DNA of 64,000 bases. Source: Tetraselmis striata (Eukaryota; Chlorophyta; Chlorodendrophyceae; Chlorodendrales; Chlorodendraceae). The stretch is from the NCBI GenBank assembly GCA_006384855.1, contig VCJN01003490.1:124001-188000 (forward strand), written 5' to 3'. The position numbers were made by a program, and so were the translations under genes. This document shows, one piece after another, positions 1-12,497 of the stretch (position 1 is the stretch's first letter; the number at the start of each line of letters is the position of its first letter). The notes under the pieces were generated by a model, which saw only the letters and a program-made list of their open reading frames with translations, was not told the DNA's origin and did no database searches.

Positions 1-2513
1 GCGGACGAGCATAGTTCAAATTGTGTTGTTGCACCCTCAACCCCGGTCGCCCTTGGGTAAAGCAGAGCTGGAGGGCGATCTTGGAGCCACTTCTTCAGCT
101 TTATTGCCTTGTCTTTCGGCCAAAACTTGTCGAATGGGCGCTCCTCTTGTCGCGGCATCACGCCGGGGTGCTCCAATTTTTGCACCCACTCAAGCATGCC
201 GTCGGCGCTAAAGTCAAACGGCTGGGCCAAAAAGCATGTGGCTCTCCATCTCGTCAGTCTGGCCTCAAGTAGTTCCAGGCTAGTAAAATCGGATGTAGTG
301 TGCTTTACGTCCCATAAAATTTATGCGCCGGCAATTGATGCTGGGCAAATGTTATATCCAACTCATCCATGCGACAACCAGAATTTTGTGGCATCACGCG
401 CGTAGAAAACCCGAGCGAATAAACCGAGCTTTCAGCTGCGCGCTACGCTGTACGAGGACTTCGATTTTTCTAGCCTGGAACTTGGAACTGCATGTACACT
501 ACTCGTCACCCCCCCCCCCCCCAGTGATTATACAAGTGACACGTAAGCTAACGTACCGTCACGTGCCATAATTTACTGTCACGTACCATAGCGTACCGCC
601 ACGCACCATATCGTACCGTAACACCGCAACGTCAAAATCCCCCACCCGAAGATTCTGGACATGCTTCGAGGTATGTTCGTAAATCGTCTTGGCGAATCTA
701 CGATAGTCGATACGGGTTAGCAGTCGTTTTCACCTGTCGCCGAATTTAGTATCAAATAAATTTAAATAAATGATGTATTGATATTTAAAATTAATATCCT
801 ATCTGCCAGGTGATGCCCGGTACATATTATGATTAAACAGTGGCGCAAATAGTCAATTACGGATTTATATGTTAGTCGCTACGACAGGTACGGGTAATAG
901 CGCTAGTAAAGCGATTATTGCCTCATGGACTTTTCTACGTGAGTAGGATAAATTTAACAAGGTTTTATTGTATCGTCATTCCGGGGCTGAAATTGCAAAG
1001 AGTTCTGGCCCATTGTACCGGTGCAGCTACGCGGGGGCTGCTGCGGGGACGACCTCTACTGCCCGGATGCGCGCCCACCACGTCAGCCGCCGCGGCTGGC
1101 TTGACATATTGGATCATACACCATCCCACGACCAGCAGCCCGGGCCAACTATGGTAGGGGGGTCTACAGGTGGTAGCCGGGGCGGCGGGCTTGGGGTGTG
1201 CCGCCCTAGCCTGCCGGGGCGTCCTTCGCGTCCTTAGCTAGGGCGGCGAATGGGGTCGGCCGCGGGGTGTTTTGCGGTGCGCATCCGCAGTCGGGCGAGC
1301 ATGCAACGACAGATATATGTAGCCATGTATATGGCCACGCCGCACATCTCCGACCGAAAAGCAGCGGCGAGTGTCGACGCACTTGGTGGAGCATGGGGGA
1401 TGTGGTGGTAGGTGGTTGGGTGGGTGGGTCGTGGGCGTGTGTGTGAGGGGTGGGGATAGAAGAGTACGTAGTTGATCGCGAAATGTTGCGACGTGGCCAA
1501 TACTCCCCCCGCTGGTGGGAGGCTGCAGCCCTCTCCGACTCCCCAGTCCATGCAGCCCCCCCGATCATCTCCGCCATCCTGCCAGCTCCTTGTCACTACG
1601 GCTGCTGCGTTCATTCACCGAAACACTGTAGGCGTCAATAGTCGTTGAGCGCAGTGGCGCGGTGTATAACGACGTGCCGGTGACACTCGGCGAGCGCATG
1701 CCCCCCCTCCCTTCCTACTCCTCACCGCCGAACTCATTGTGCCGGCTACTCTACTGACAACAACACCGCAACGCAGCTGCCCGTCACCGTTGGGAGCGGT
1801 GACCGCAAGCAGTATGACGTAGTATGACTTTGCCACCGTTGTCGGCCGCGAGGTGTGGTGAAGGGCCCCAACCTCGGCATGCGAGCCAGTACACGATGAA
1901 AGCGCCATCCACTTCTTCGCATTGCCCACCGATGACTCGGCGATGGGAAAGTCGGATTCCCAGACTCAAGGGGTTGGAGGGGGCCTCGGCGGCCGAGATT
2001 CAGACCCTGATGGTCACTAATTAATTTGCGCATAGTTGCAGTTGGTGGTCGTGGTGGTGGGTGGGCAAAGGATTTGAATATTTCGAACTTTGAAAAATTC
2101 GCGCGGCCATTTATTCCACTTAAACCGGCAAGCTGCCGGCGGTCCGATGAGGCTGGGCGTTGAAGCATCTAGGCTGAAACTGGGCCAGGAGCTGGCCGCT
2201 GATGATATTAAAAATAATGGGCATGATCCTCTCCTGGCCATCTGAAATTTTGTGTGATATGTACAACTGCTGTTACAGTCAATCCAATATTTATCCCCGA
2301 GGCGCTATAGGCAACGACGCGTAGTCGCTATTAATTAAGGATTACATAGCGCAATGCATGCCGTATGCCGTCTGACGACTACTCGTACCGTACAAGTGTG
2401 GCAATATTGTTATCTGCTTACTTCACTGCTCGCCTAATGTCCGAACGATATAACGTGAACTATCACGTTCGTTCGCCACATCCGCGAAAGATGCCTTTGT
2501 GGTTAGACGATAT
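1..2513. other. No recognisable gene (mixed intergenic DNA)
   Basis: I see no conserved protein motif on either strand. The open frames here are short and overlap in several frames. The stretch holds a run of about 15 C near 503-517, a four-unit 20-bp tandem repeat (549-628), and AT-rich DNA around 700-950 and 2250-2510. The GC-rich part at 1000-1650 could hide an exon, but nothing supports one. Confidence 0.5.
549..628. repeat. Four-copy 20-bp tandem repeat
   Basis: Four consecutive 20-bp units begin at 549, 569, 589 and 609. Each has a degenerate CGTACCGTCACG core followed by ACCA; the last unit is the most diverged. No function can be inferred. Confidence 0.6.
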
Positions 2514-2823
2514 TGTTTACTGCTAGTAGTTGGGGTTTCCTTTTCCCTATCGTCTACTTAGCAGGCGCGGCACGGCCCAAATACAGTCTGTGATAATATG
2601 TCCGGTGCTATTATGCCGTACCGCTCGAGGAGCTGCACCGACCCCGCAGCGCTTCAAGGAGCTGCATCGACATCGTACTTCCATAAGACACCCCACCGCG
2701 TGCGTTTCCCGACGCAGCCATCCCGGGTAGCGCCGCTCCCGCATGTTGGTTCATCGTGTGCTTACAAGCAACATGGGGCTTGTCTGTCCCCATCTTCTTT
2801 TGTCGCGGCGCACCCACCATAGG
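2514..2823 (+). repeat. A1 terminal direct repeat of the minisatellite element
   Basis: Begins TGTTTACTGCTAGTAGTTGG and matches 4822-5126 closely along its length. Shared landmarks include the CATCCCGGGTAGCG core and a CCCATCTTC segment. Similarity stops near the CACCCACCAT motif. Confidence 0.75.
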
Positions 2824-3199
2824 GCAGGTCGCGCTGCGACGAAGCTCGTGTCTTCGTGACATGCAATGTCTTTGGGTTTACAAGCCACTCAGAAGTGATG
2901 CCCCGCGCCCATCTCGAGGACATGTCTCGCTGGCCGGGAGGCGGTCGCCGATCGTCCAGAGGGCACCGTGCGCCGGCTCTTCGCGCCGACAACTAGTGTC
3001 CCACACGGACAACCGTTCGACTCATTCGGGAGGGACGCTCTTCATGCCTCGCGACACGACAACCCTACATGCCGCCGCCCTTTGGCTCGCCGGTGATACA
3101 GAAGACCGCCATTTCCGGGCAGGAATGATTCTCGAGCCGGTGGGACATGCGGCTTCAACGCGGATACTCCACGCAGCAATCGCGCTCCCCCTTGCAGCC

Positions 3200-4625
3200 C
3201 GGCTAGGAGCAAAGCTGGTCGGCACCAACCGGCCACCAATGTATTCCGCCTCCGGGCACCTGTGCTAATCAGTGCCATCATGCCTCCCCTGCACCATGTG
3301 TCTCCCGGCTGCCTCCGCATCGTAAGCACACAGCTGGCCGGCGTCGTCAACGAGCCGACGCTGCACGTTGTGCGTCGATTGTCTTCCGCAACTCAGGCGC
3401 GCAGACTGTCGGCGCCAACATGCGGCCACTGCACCATCATGCGCCTCTGTCGCTTATGCAGCCCGCGCACGCAGCTGGTCGGCGCCAACGGGCCGTCATT
3501 GCACCATGTGCCCTAGTCGCCTTCGCGGCCAAGGCACGCAGCTGGTCGGCGCCAACGGGCCGCCTAAGCATTAAGTTCATCGCATGCTCTCGCAGCCCCA
3601 AGCACGCAATTGGTCGGCGCCAGCGGGCCGCCGCTGCACGTTGTGCCTCAGTTGCCGTCCCAGCCTCGGGCACGCAGTTGGTCGGCGTCAGCATGCCGCC
3701 ACTGCAGCACCCTGTGCCCTGGTCGCTTCCGCGACCCGGGCGCGCAGCTGGTCGGCGCCAACGGGCCGCCATTGCACCCTGCGCCTCGGTCGCTTACGCG
3801 GCCAACACACGGAGCTGGTCGGCGCCAACGGGCCGTCACTGCACCCTATGCCCCGGTCTCCTGCGCGACTACCTACGCACGCAGTTGGTCGGCGATAACG
3901 GGCTGCCACTGCATCCTGAGTATCGGTCGCTTCCACGGCCCGCACACGCAGCTGGTTGGCGCCAACGGGCCGCCTCTGCACAAAGTACCCCGGCTGCTTT
4001 CGAAGCTCCAAGCACGCAATTGGTTAGCGCCAACGGACCGCCACTGCGTCATGTGCCAGCTAGTCACTCGGCGCCAACGGGGCAACGATGCACGCTGTGC
4101 CTCGGTTGCTGTCGCAGCCTCGGGCGCGCCGTTGGTCGGCGTCATCATGTCGCCACTGCACTCTATACCATGGCCGCTTTCGCAGCCCGGGAACGCAGCT
4201 GGTCGACGCCGTTAGGCCGCCCCTGCGCCATGTGCCGCAGCCGCCTCCGCGGAATGCGCACGCAACGGGTCGGCGCCAACGGGCCGTCACGGCACCTTAC
4301 GCCTCGGTCGCTTCCACGGCCCGCGCACGCAGCTGGTTGGCGCCAACGGGCCGTCACTGCACCCTTTTCCCCTGGCCGTTTCCGCGGCCCCGGCACGTAG
4401 TTGGTCGGCGCCGTCATGCCGTCCATGCACGATGTGCCCCGGTCGCCTCCGCAGACCGGACACGCGGCTGCGGGCTGGCGCTATCGTGTCGCCACTGCAT
4501 TCTGCGCCCCGGCGGCTTTCACGGCATGGGCACGCAGTAAGTCGGCGCCAACGGGCCGCCGCAGCGCCCTGTGCCCTGGTCGCTTTCGCAGCCCGGGCAC
4601 GCAGTCGGTCGGCGCCAATGAGCCG
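3200..4625. repeat. Minisatellite, about 20 units of about 67 bp
   Basis: A unit containing GCACGCAGCTGGTCGGCGCC followed by an AACGGGCCG segment and a GTGCCCCGGTCGC segment recurs every 63-70 bp from about 3200 to 4625. Units diverge by substitutions and small indels. The period is not a multiple of three, so every frame reads a rotating pseudo-repeat; the long frame at 3420-4400 follows from this and is not a gene. The array forms the body of the split-direct-repeat element. Confidence 0.85.
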
Positions 4626-4788
4626 TGAGTCGCTGCGTGGAGCTGGCCACAGACCACATCGTCATCCACTTCCTCCCCCGCCCGCCCTTCGCACGCCCCG
4701 CCGTTCGACGGTAGCCAGCCGTTTTTTCGTGGGCGGCCGCTGCTCTCGCGCCCGGCTGCCTCCCTGCGGCCGGCGCCCAAGATATGTT

Positions 4789-4821
4789 GGCAATGTGTCT
4801 GCGCCCCCACCCTTCTTGAAA
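4789..4821 (+). repeat. B1 short repeat directly before A2
   Basis: About 33 bp containing GCGCCCCCACCCTTC. It recurs at 5242-5276 with a few substitutions and one extra base. It abuts the start of A2, as expected for split direct repeats. Confidence 0.65.
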
Positions 4822-5126
4822 TGTTTACTACTAGTGGTTGGGGTTTCCTTTTCCCAGTCGTCTACTTAGCATGCGTGGCACGGCGCAACTATGGTGCTAA
4901 CATGTCTGGTGCTATTACGCCGTACCTCCCGAGGAGCTGCATCGACCCCGCAGCGCCTCGAGGAGTTGTATCGACATCGTACTCCCGTATGACACCACCG
5001 GCGTGTGGTTCCCGCCGCAGCCATCCCGGGTAGCGCTGCTCCCGTATGTTGCTCCATCGTGTGCTTAAAAGCACCAAGGGGCTTGTCTGTCCCCATCTTC
5101 CTTTGCCGCGGCGCACCCACCATGGG
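4822..5126 (+). repeat. A2 direct repeat of the minisatellite element
   Basis: Second copy of A1, beginning TGTTTACTACTAGTGGTTGG. It ends near CACCCACCATGGGG, after which a 115-bp spacer leads to B2. Confidence 0.75.
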
Positions 5127-5241
5127 GTCACGCCGTGACAGCCACACCCACCCTCCCCTCACTCCATTCAAATTCGCGGGTCTGCCTCTGAGGCCCTCTG
5201 GCCCCTCCAAAAAGCTTGTAATATTGCTAAAGCACCTTTTC

Positions 5242-5276
5242 GGCAATGTTCCCGCGCCCCCACCCTTCCTTAAAAT
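5242..5276 (+). repeat. B2 short repeat (right end of the minisatellite element)
   Basis: Matches B1 (4789-4821) and lies 115 bp beyond A2. The matching pair in the recombinase element lies 112 bp beyond its A2, a strikingly similar spacing. Confidence 0.6.
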
Positions 5277-5847
5277 TGAATAAAACTAAATCTTATAATA
5301 TTCATCCGGCCGGCTCTGCTGATGACCTATGGTCGCTATCGATTTCTAACCACCATTGTCTGAGCCTGCTATATTTCACACACGTGATTACAGTATTGTA
5401 ATTGTGATTACATGAGCTAGACGCAACATACTGTAATCATTAGACGCGATACTGTAGGAGACGGAGGTGCGCGGGGGGGGGGGGAGGGGAGGGGGGGGGC
5501 CTCCGCCGGCCCCTGCTCGCCACTGTTTTTTTTGTTGGCGCTATATACAGTCATCCTGCAGCATCGCGCCATCATACACCCGCCAGCGCTCCAGCTACAT
5601 CCCATGCCGCAGGCAGGCGGCACGGCGCCCCGTCCTAACAGCCCATAACCCCCAGCCGTGGGCTACAGCTCGAGTCGCGCCAGGTTCTTCTCTGATCTAG
5701 GTCGCTAACCGAGTGCGGACTGCAGTGGCATAGCGGCCGATTCAGTGTCGGCCGGCGGGAAAATAAAACGGAATATAACCTCGTCGCTCCGCAGGGAGGT
5801 GTACCCGTAGGCGGCTGCCGCCGCTACCGCAGCGAGGTGGGCCCCAG
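5277..5847. other. Intergenic; upstream region of the hydrolase gene
   Basis: No gene seen. Contains a G-rich stretch (about 5467-5500). The promoter and 5' UTR of the gene starting at 5848 probably lie here, but no TATA box or other element can be assigned. Confidence 0.4.
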
Positions 5848-8800
5848 ATGGCGCTCGAGATGACCGCAGCTCGGCCGCCGCCGCCGCCTGTGCTCGCAGA
5901 ATCTCCCGGAAACACGCCGACGGTGGATCTGACGGAGACACTGTCGGCGATGCAGTACCGCAAGGTGATATTCAAGCCTGACATGCCGGTACCGGTAGTT
6001 GTGGCAACACGTTCGTTGCCCATGCTTGTGTATCTCGACGGTGTCCTGACCCTGCAGGCGTGTGTGGGGCCGCCGATCCGCGCCCTCCAGGTGTTTCGCT
6101 ACCACCGCGGCGCGTACACTCGCAGCCGCCCCATGGCGCTGCTGCTTTGGTTCCTCGCGATGGCCGTGCTGACCGTCTTCGACACGATGGCTGTCGGCCA
6201 GCGAGACGACGGAATCACCGTAGTCTCCTTTGTCACCGAGATAGGGCCAGGATCATCAGGCGCGCTGCAAATTTGGGCCGTCATCGGCCTGGCGATTGCG
6301 GCTTTCCTTCAGATGCGGCTCAAGCAGCAGTACAGCCTACGCTGGCTGCACACAATGGCGGCGACCACCGTCATTCTCCAGGCGTGCACCCCTTCCCCCG
6401 TGACCCTTCTGGCTCTATCCTCGCAAGGGGCGAAGCAGTGAGCACATATTCCAGGCCACGATATGCATCCATATGTAGGGCACGCAGGGCACTAGTGTTC
6501 CTGCCCCCCTGAATACCTGAGAACTTGCAGCTGACACGACACTGCATCGCTTGATAGGCGATTCTCTTCAGCTGGGAGATGGTGAACCACCCGTCCGCCA
6601 TACCAAGCCAGGGAGACGCTGGCACAGGCTCGTCGGGAAACCCCAATGCATACTTCAAGAACAACGGCGCGGGTGTGCTGACAGTGCTGTATATCATCGT
6701 CTCCTTTACCTACATCATCTGCGTCGCTGTCGCGCGCGTGCTGTTCCCCTGTGCGCCCTTCCACCCACCCAGCCCCTTGTCCATGTTTACCCGCATGCGG
6801 CCTTCTCTACCCGTCACCACCACGCAAGGGCTGAATGAAATGGCGCTGGATCAGACCTGGCGCGCACCAAGCACTTTGTGCCCGCCATTCGGCAAGTGCT
6901 GGAACCAGACCCACTGGCTGTTGCTGAGCTAGAGAGGCTGCGGCAGGCAGAGATCGATGAGGAAACAGGTGCGGTTTGCTTGCCAATATTAACCCCTATC
7001 ATACGCATCCACGGATGTAGGTGCACGCATGATGTCTCGAGCCTGAGACTTGCCATGTAGCGCTTTGACGTCAACCCCAGAGGCCTGGACCACCTGCTTT
7101 GCATGCCCCCGCCCTTTACCCACTCGTCATCGTAGCTACTTGACCACTGATGATATTGCTGTTTTGCGGGATGCAGTGGACGGTCGGCTGGCACATGTGC
7201 GCTGCCGCTACTCAGGCAAGTTCATCTGGAACACTGCTCGAATCCTCTGCGAGTACAGCGGGCACATCGACGAGGAGGGCCGCCCTGATGGGTTTGGCGT
7301 GTGGGATGATCAGCACCCGCAGGGCGAGTCGCTGGAAGGTTACTGGAAGAACGGCCTGCCGGTGCGGCCTCTAAACGGCAACTCTCAACACGCTGCAAAG
7401 ACCTACGCCTGATTCGCCATTGCAAGGCCTGATGCCCCCCGCCCCCCCCCTGCATGTCGCAACGCCCTATCTGGGTTACTGTCCCGCAGGTTGGCCCGTT
7501 TCGTTCGCGCGAGACCGGCTCCGGCAGTGGCTTTGTGCGCATCCGCGTCGGCTTTGTCACGTGCCGCGAGGAAAGCATCACGGACATCAAGTGCATGCCC
7601 TCTTACGCGCCGTTCACCATGGGCGTCGCCTCTGCCGAGTGCTGCGTGAGCGGCGCCTTTTTCCACGAGCACCCCCTGGTGCGAAGGCTGCCCACATGAG
7701 GGCCGCATAAATGATGCCCACCTAGCAGCTGGAGAGTGCTCCCATCTGACATCCGCCCCTTCCACTATCCCGGACGCGCAGTTAACTCCCGTGTACCAGG
7801 ACATGGAGATCGCCTCTGGCGACGGTAATAGCCATACCTTCCCCAGATGCTCCATTCCTTTCGGTGTCTTCCCGCGCACATTGCAGGCCGTGGCCGGATG
7901 CTAGCCCCTCGTGCGGCCCCAGGCTTCACTTGGAGTCCTCACGGTGCTCAGACCTGCCGCTCAAATGATGGTTTCCGTGCTTCCGCAGGTCTGGACGCGG
8001 AATGCGAGCAGATGCTGAAAGAGATGTACACCCTCGGCGGTATATCACAGGTGTGTCTGGTACCTGGTGGCTGCGGGGGCCTCGCTGCTGTGCTATGTGT
8101 GGCATTGGCACACTGGCAGCTGTCGTCTCCCACCGTATGACAGTCTTTACCGTCGCTAGGCTGATCGCGCCTCAGTATATGGCGGATATGGGGAGTTTCT
8201 ATACACACCATCTATCAGCACCCCTTTCTCGCATGAAGGTGTCGCTGGGTGTTGATGCGGCTACAAGAGACCTGTGCACACCCTATGTTCACGCTGTTTG
8301 ACAAGTGGGAGACATGGCAAGGGGTGGTGGATTCTGCCAGGCAGGGGCGAAGTGTGGTTGGCATGTTTGAGGCAGGGCGGCTCTGTGTTCTATCTGTGCC
8401 CGGGCGCAAATGCACCGAGCTTCTGTTGGCCTGTCGATCACGTGAATCTGTGCACCGCTGCTGTTCAGGAGCCATCCTCAGTTAACGTGTTCGCCGACGC
8501 TGTGAGCGGCATCTCAGTCACCGGCTTCCAGCGGCTGCCTCGCACACTTGAGTCTACGATCACCATCAGCGTGAACCGCCTGGACGCATCCTCCCAAGCC
8601 CCGCCATTGGCTGAGCAACCGCGCTTCACCTCTGAGGCTGTCGCCGACTCACCTAAGGCCCCGGATACGGATATTGAGGCCGCCGATGTGGCCATGCCGC
8701 TGGAGAGCTACGCCAGCGCGCCCCTCTCCAACACGTACAGCGCCGAGCGCTCTGCGCCCCCCCTTGTCGGCCCCTCTATGTCCATCAGGCGTGGTCTCGC

Positions 8801-11646
8801 CCGCCAGGTGTGCGCGCTTTCTCATTGATAAGCATTGTGTCCTCACTGCGTCCCCAGTTGCCCTGCAAGTAACGATTGTCTCTCCTGGCTGCCTCGCATG
8901 GGTCCACAATGCTGCAACCAGCATGGCATGCTCTCTACCACTTAAGCTGTCGACAGAAGTCCTCTCCCGTGCAAGGGTTAACGGCATCACCTTGTCCGTC
9001 CCTTGCCCGACTGCGCTCTCCCTCGCCCTGACAGATCACGCACAAGAAGTTTCTGCGTCAGCAGTATGACCCGCACCTTCAGATCCAGGGCTGGCAGGCG
9101 CTGTCTGGCGTCAAGGGCTGCGAGGTGCTCATCCATTTCCACGGCTACAATTCCGCATGCGAGCATGGCATCAAGGTACCCCCCCCCCCCCCCCCCCCCC
9201 CCACCCCACCCCCCCTCCCCTCCCTCCAACATCAGGAGATCAAACCCCGCTCTCCTGATAGACTGGATACACACCGTCAAGTAGCGCACCCAGCACGTCG
9301 CTAACGAAGGAGTGCCTTTGACCTGCAGAACATTGCGCAACTGTGGACATTCGCCAGCTTTCCTAGCCACATCAAGCCGGTCGTCTTCAGCTGGCCCACC
9401 GGAAAGCTGGCTGCGTATCCCTGGGCCCAGACTAAGGGCGCAGAGAACGACAACGTCGCACGCTCTCTCCGCGGTGTGCCCCCCAACCCTTGCCGCCACG
9501 TCCCGCAACAATTATCAACTGGCAGCAGCTCGTTGCTGCCGGATCTTCAAGCAATGCTGCCATAAATCGGAGTTAATGGAAACGCTATGCTTCTTAGCCA
9601 CGCACCTGCTTCCACTGTGGCGCGTGTAGAGTTCATCGAGAGCCTGGCGGCCGCGGGCGTGCGCGACTTCCACTTCCAGACGCACAGCATGGGTGCCCGC
9701 ATGCTCATGCACGCGCTGCCTTTCATTCAGGTGCGCCCTGCCTCACCCCGCGGGCACATGCGCAGGGCGCACTGCTCAATCACTGTGAACGTCACCCATT
9801 GCGGAGTTAACTGCGCACCCACCCATGCTGCATGCTTGTCATTGAGTCGCAACGGCACAAAGTCCACGGTGCCCTTCATTTTGATCATGGAACTTGCGGC
9901 CCCTCTGCAGTTTGTAATTAGGTACTGACCCCCCGCGCCCCCTTCTCTCTGCCCTCTCGTGCATTTGATTCCCCTCCCAGAGCCTTTTCCACGATTCCAC
10001 CCCAGACAAGAAAACCACATTCCGCAGCCAGTTCAGCGGCCCCACAGACGCAAACCCCTCCGACGTCAATCTGGTGGGCGCCCGGACTCCTTCTAGTGCG
10101 CCATCATCAACCCATGCCCGACCCCCATCACCTGTCAACTTCATGCTCGGCTTGCCACCCCCACCTGACTGCAGGGCCTTTAGATGTGTGATCGCGTGGG
10201 CCCTGGTATGGTGAGTGCCATCCGCTTAGGCTACCCCACCCCACACCGCATGTATGCGCTAAAATTTATCCACCCCTGGTGGTCTGTTTGAACTCTTTGT
10301 GACTATTCAGAACATCGAACCCAGCGACTTCGACGGCCAGCTGCGCCTTGTGAATGTGATCCTGATGAACCCAGAGTACGGGCTGCACCAGTTTGTCAAG
10401 ACGCGCGCTGAGATCCTGGACCGGTACGCCAACGCCTGGCTGGGCCGCCGCAGGCGATTGGCCCGCCCCTCGTCGATTCTCGCGACGGTGCAGCGCTGTT
10501 TTTTGGAGGATGGATTGCCGCACCTCGTCGGTTGCTCAGTAGCGGCGTCTTGGAGGTGCTGACGGGGACTGTTTGCGCCGCGCGCTGTGCAGCATCTGTG
10601 ACATCACCACGGTGTATGGCGACCTCAAGGACGCGGCGCTGCTCTTCAGCTACGTCATGAACAACCTGCAGATGAAGTGGTTCAAGAAAAGCCACGGCAC
10701 CAGCTGGCTGCCCACGGAGGTGACCGCCTCGCAGCCCTGCCGTGGGCTCTGGAAGCAGCGCGACACCTGCCTCGGCCTGCACATCTACGACGTCAAGGTC
10801 AGCACAACCCCATCTCCCCCTCCCCCATCTCTCTCCTCGAGCAGTCGCCGTCCTCCCGCACTGAAGAGCACGTGCCCGGGGGAGAAAGTGTTTTTTGTAA
10901 ACGCACTGATGCGTTTTTTGTGGAAAGTGTAAAATCGATACATGTGGGTACATTATCATATATGTTATTATGTTTACACTGTTGGAATTCAATATGTTTA
11001 GGCATCATAATAATGAAAGCGGTAATAATGCCGCAAATTCCGTTCCGATGTAATAAACGAGTACAACATGGTACAATATGTTCATTTTACTTATTGCGAA
11101 TATTGCCGTTTGTGTTATGCCTTATGAATCATCGTATAAGTAGCTCGCGCATTCACACGACGTCAATGACATAACACCTAACATTGTTTTTATGTGTGCA
11201 TATATGACATACGGGTATCCATTTCACACGCGGTTCATTATATATATTAACCTCGGCATGCTATATCCACATTGTTGAGTCATGGTTTTACAGCGGAAAC
11301 ACAATTCCAGTAATCGTTTTCTCCATTTGATGGTGTAACCGCTGTCAAGCTGCTTGCGTGAACGTACCCGATTCCGTTGTCTCACACCTGTGTGCTTGTT
11401 CTGCCTCTCCGGGCACAGGACGACGGCCGCCCAGTGCGCGTGGACATGATCGACTGCACGTTTCTTGAGTCCAACGTGCAAGGCGGCCGCCACAACACCT
11501 TCACGCTCAACCGCTCGGTCATCGAGGACATCTATGACGTGGTCGTCAACCGGCGGCCGGCGATGCAGCGCTCGCACCGCCTGGAGCCGCGCGGCGGCAA
11601 CGTGTACAGCTTCCTCGTGGCGCCCTCGCACATCGTGGCGCCTTAA
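5848..11646 (+). CDS. Membrane-anchored MORN / alpha-beta hydrolase (DUF900-like), multi-exon
   Basis: Exons I can place with GT-AG borders: 5848-6437, 6572-about 6735, about 6860-6970, about 7140-7357, about 7490-7680, 7782-7827, 7989-8051, about 8300-8807, 9035-9175, 9329-9473, 9630-9730, 9981-10073, 10311-10423, 10593-10797 and 11419-11646. The first two exons carry several hydrophobic spans (including ALLLWFLAMAVLTVF and VLTVLYIIVSFTYIICVAVA), so the N-terminus is membrane-anchored. The fourth and fifth exons encode a MORN-like GHIDEEGRPDGFGVW stretch. The C-terminal half matches the DUF900 alpha/beta-hydrolase layout: an HFHGYN oxyanion region, FSWPTG, the nucleophile elbow HSMG (exon 9630-9730), and a conserved closing region with DMIDCTFLESN and FLVAPS. 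The substrate is unknown. Borders of exons 2-5 are approximate, and a further 5' exon is possible. Poly-C follows the donor at 9175. Confidence 0.75.
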
Positions 11647-12497
11647 CCCCCCCCCCCCCCCCTCCCCCGCCCCCGGGGCTCCCTTTTCAACTCCTCGGAC
11701 CCTCGAGCGCAACGGCCATCGGAACCACGAGTGACCGGTTCGGTTGCGTGATCAAGTTGATAGCAGCAGTCGCCAGGGCGCGCAAGCGGCGCCCGGTAGA
11801 CCTTCGCTGACCCCAGCGCCGTGGCCAGGGCCACGCGCGATACTGTTTAGCTTGTCGGATGAAATTGTCGGCACGAAGTACGAGTCCTGATGTTCTGCGC
11901 CATATGCTAGAAACCGTAGATGCGGGGGAGCCGACGCGGGGGCGCAACCCCGGGGCCTCCTCCCGGCTTGGCACCGATCCCCATATTTTCAACCTCCCGA
12001 GCCACACTTACCAAAGTAACCGCTCCCGTTTAGTTTGCGAGGAAGCACGCACGCAAGCAATCGACGAGGGTGTCGCCATGGCAGTCGGTATTCAACGTGT
12101 CCGCCGAGCCCTGCCGCGGCCGCGGTCATGCTCGCTACTGGTCAGCGCTCCAGGACGGCACACATGGGAAACACCGCACCAGTGCGCAGCCACTCGACTC
12201 GCAAAGCGCCCCTGCTGCTGAAAGGGATACTCCCGTCTAGTCGTCAATTCACGCTCACTGCTTGCCTCCGACGATGACGCCAGGCAGGGAAAGCGTCACG
12301 TGCACGGCACTCTTGTACCGGCCGTGTACGTGCGGATTCCGAGGTTGCGGCACAGCGGATGGGCCGACGGCGGGCCGTCGCGGTAAACTCGCGAGTGTTA
12401 TGGTTTTTAAAACTCTGGAATAGGGCTACCTACTCCCGACGCATTTCCTCTAGCGGGCCTGTCGGCCGGGTGCTTCCGACCCCCGGCGGATCGCGAC
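11647..12497. other. Intergenic between convergent genes
   Basis: Separates the 3' end of the hydrolase gene (+) from the 3' end of OXA1 (-). A run of about 14 C directly follows the hydrolase stop codon (11647-11660). The short frames at 11859-12277 have no recognisable motif. Polyadenylation signals of both genes should lie here but cannot be assigned. Confidence 0.4.

Larger units (their letters stand above)
2514..5276 (+). mobile_element. Non-autonomous element with split direct repeats (A1 - minisatellite - B1 A2 B2)
   Basis: Two direct repeats of about 305-310 bp (A1 2514-2823, A2 4822-5126) flank a 67-bp-unit minisatellite. A short sequence directly before A2 (B1, 4789-4821) recurs after it (B2, 5242-5276). 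This A1-internal-B1-A2-B2 order is the split-direct-repeat layout known from PAT/Kangaroo tyrosine-recombinase retroelements and Chlamydomonas TOC1. There is no recombinase, reverse transcriptase or gag, so the element would need enzymes in trans. The A repeats begin with a CTAGT-n-TTGGGGTTTCC motif resembling the start of the repeats of the recombinase element at 17841-21142, which suggests kinship. A solo tandem duplication is less likely because of the extra B repeats. Confidence 0.7.

Noticed and set aside
549..628. CRISPR array
   Set aside because: The units are directly adjacent, without spacers, and the genome is eukaryotic.
3420..4400. 326-codon open frame on the plus strand
   Set aside because: It lies wholly in the 67-bp minisatellite. 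Parallel frames on both strands read the same rotating repeats.
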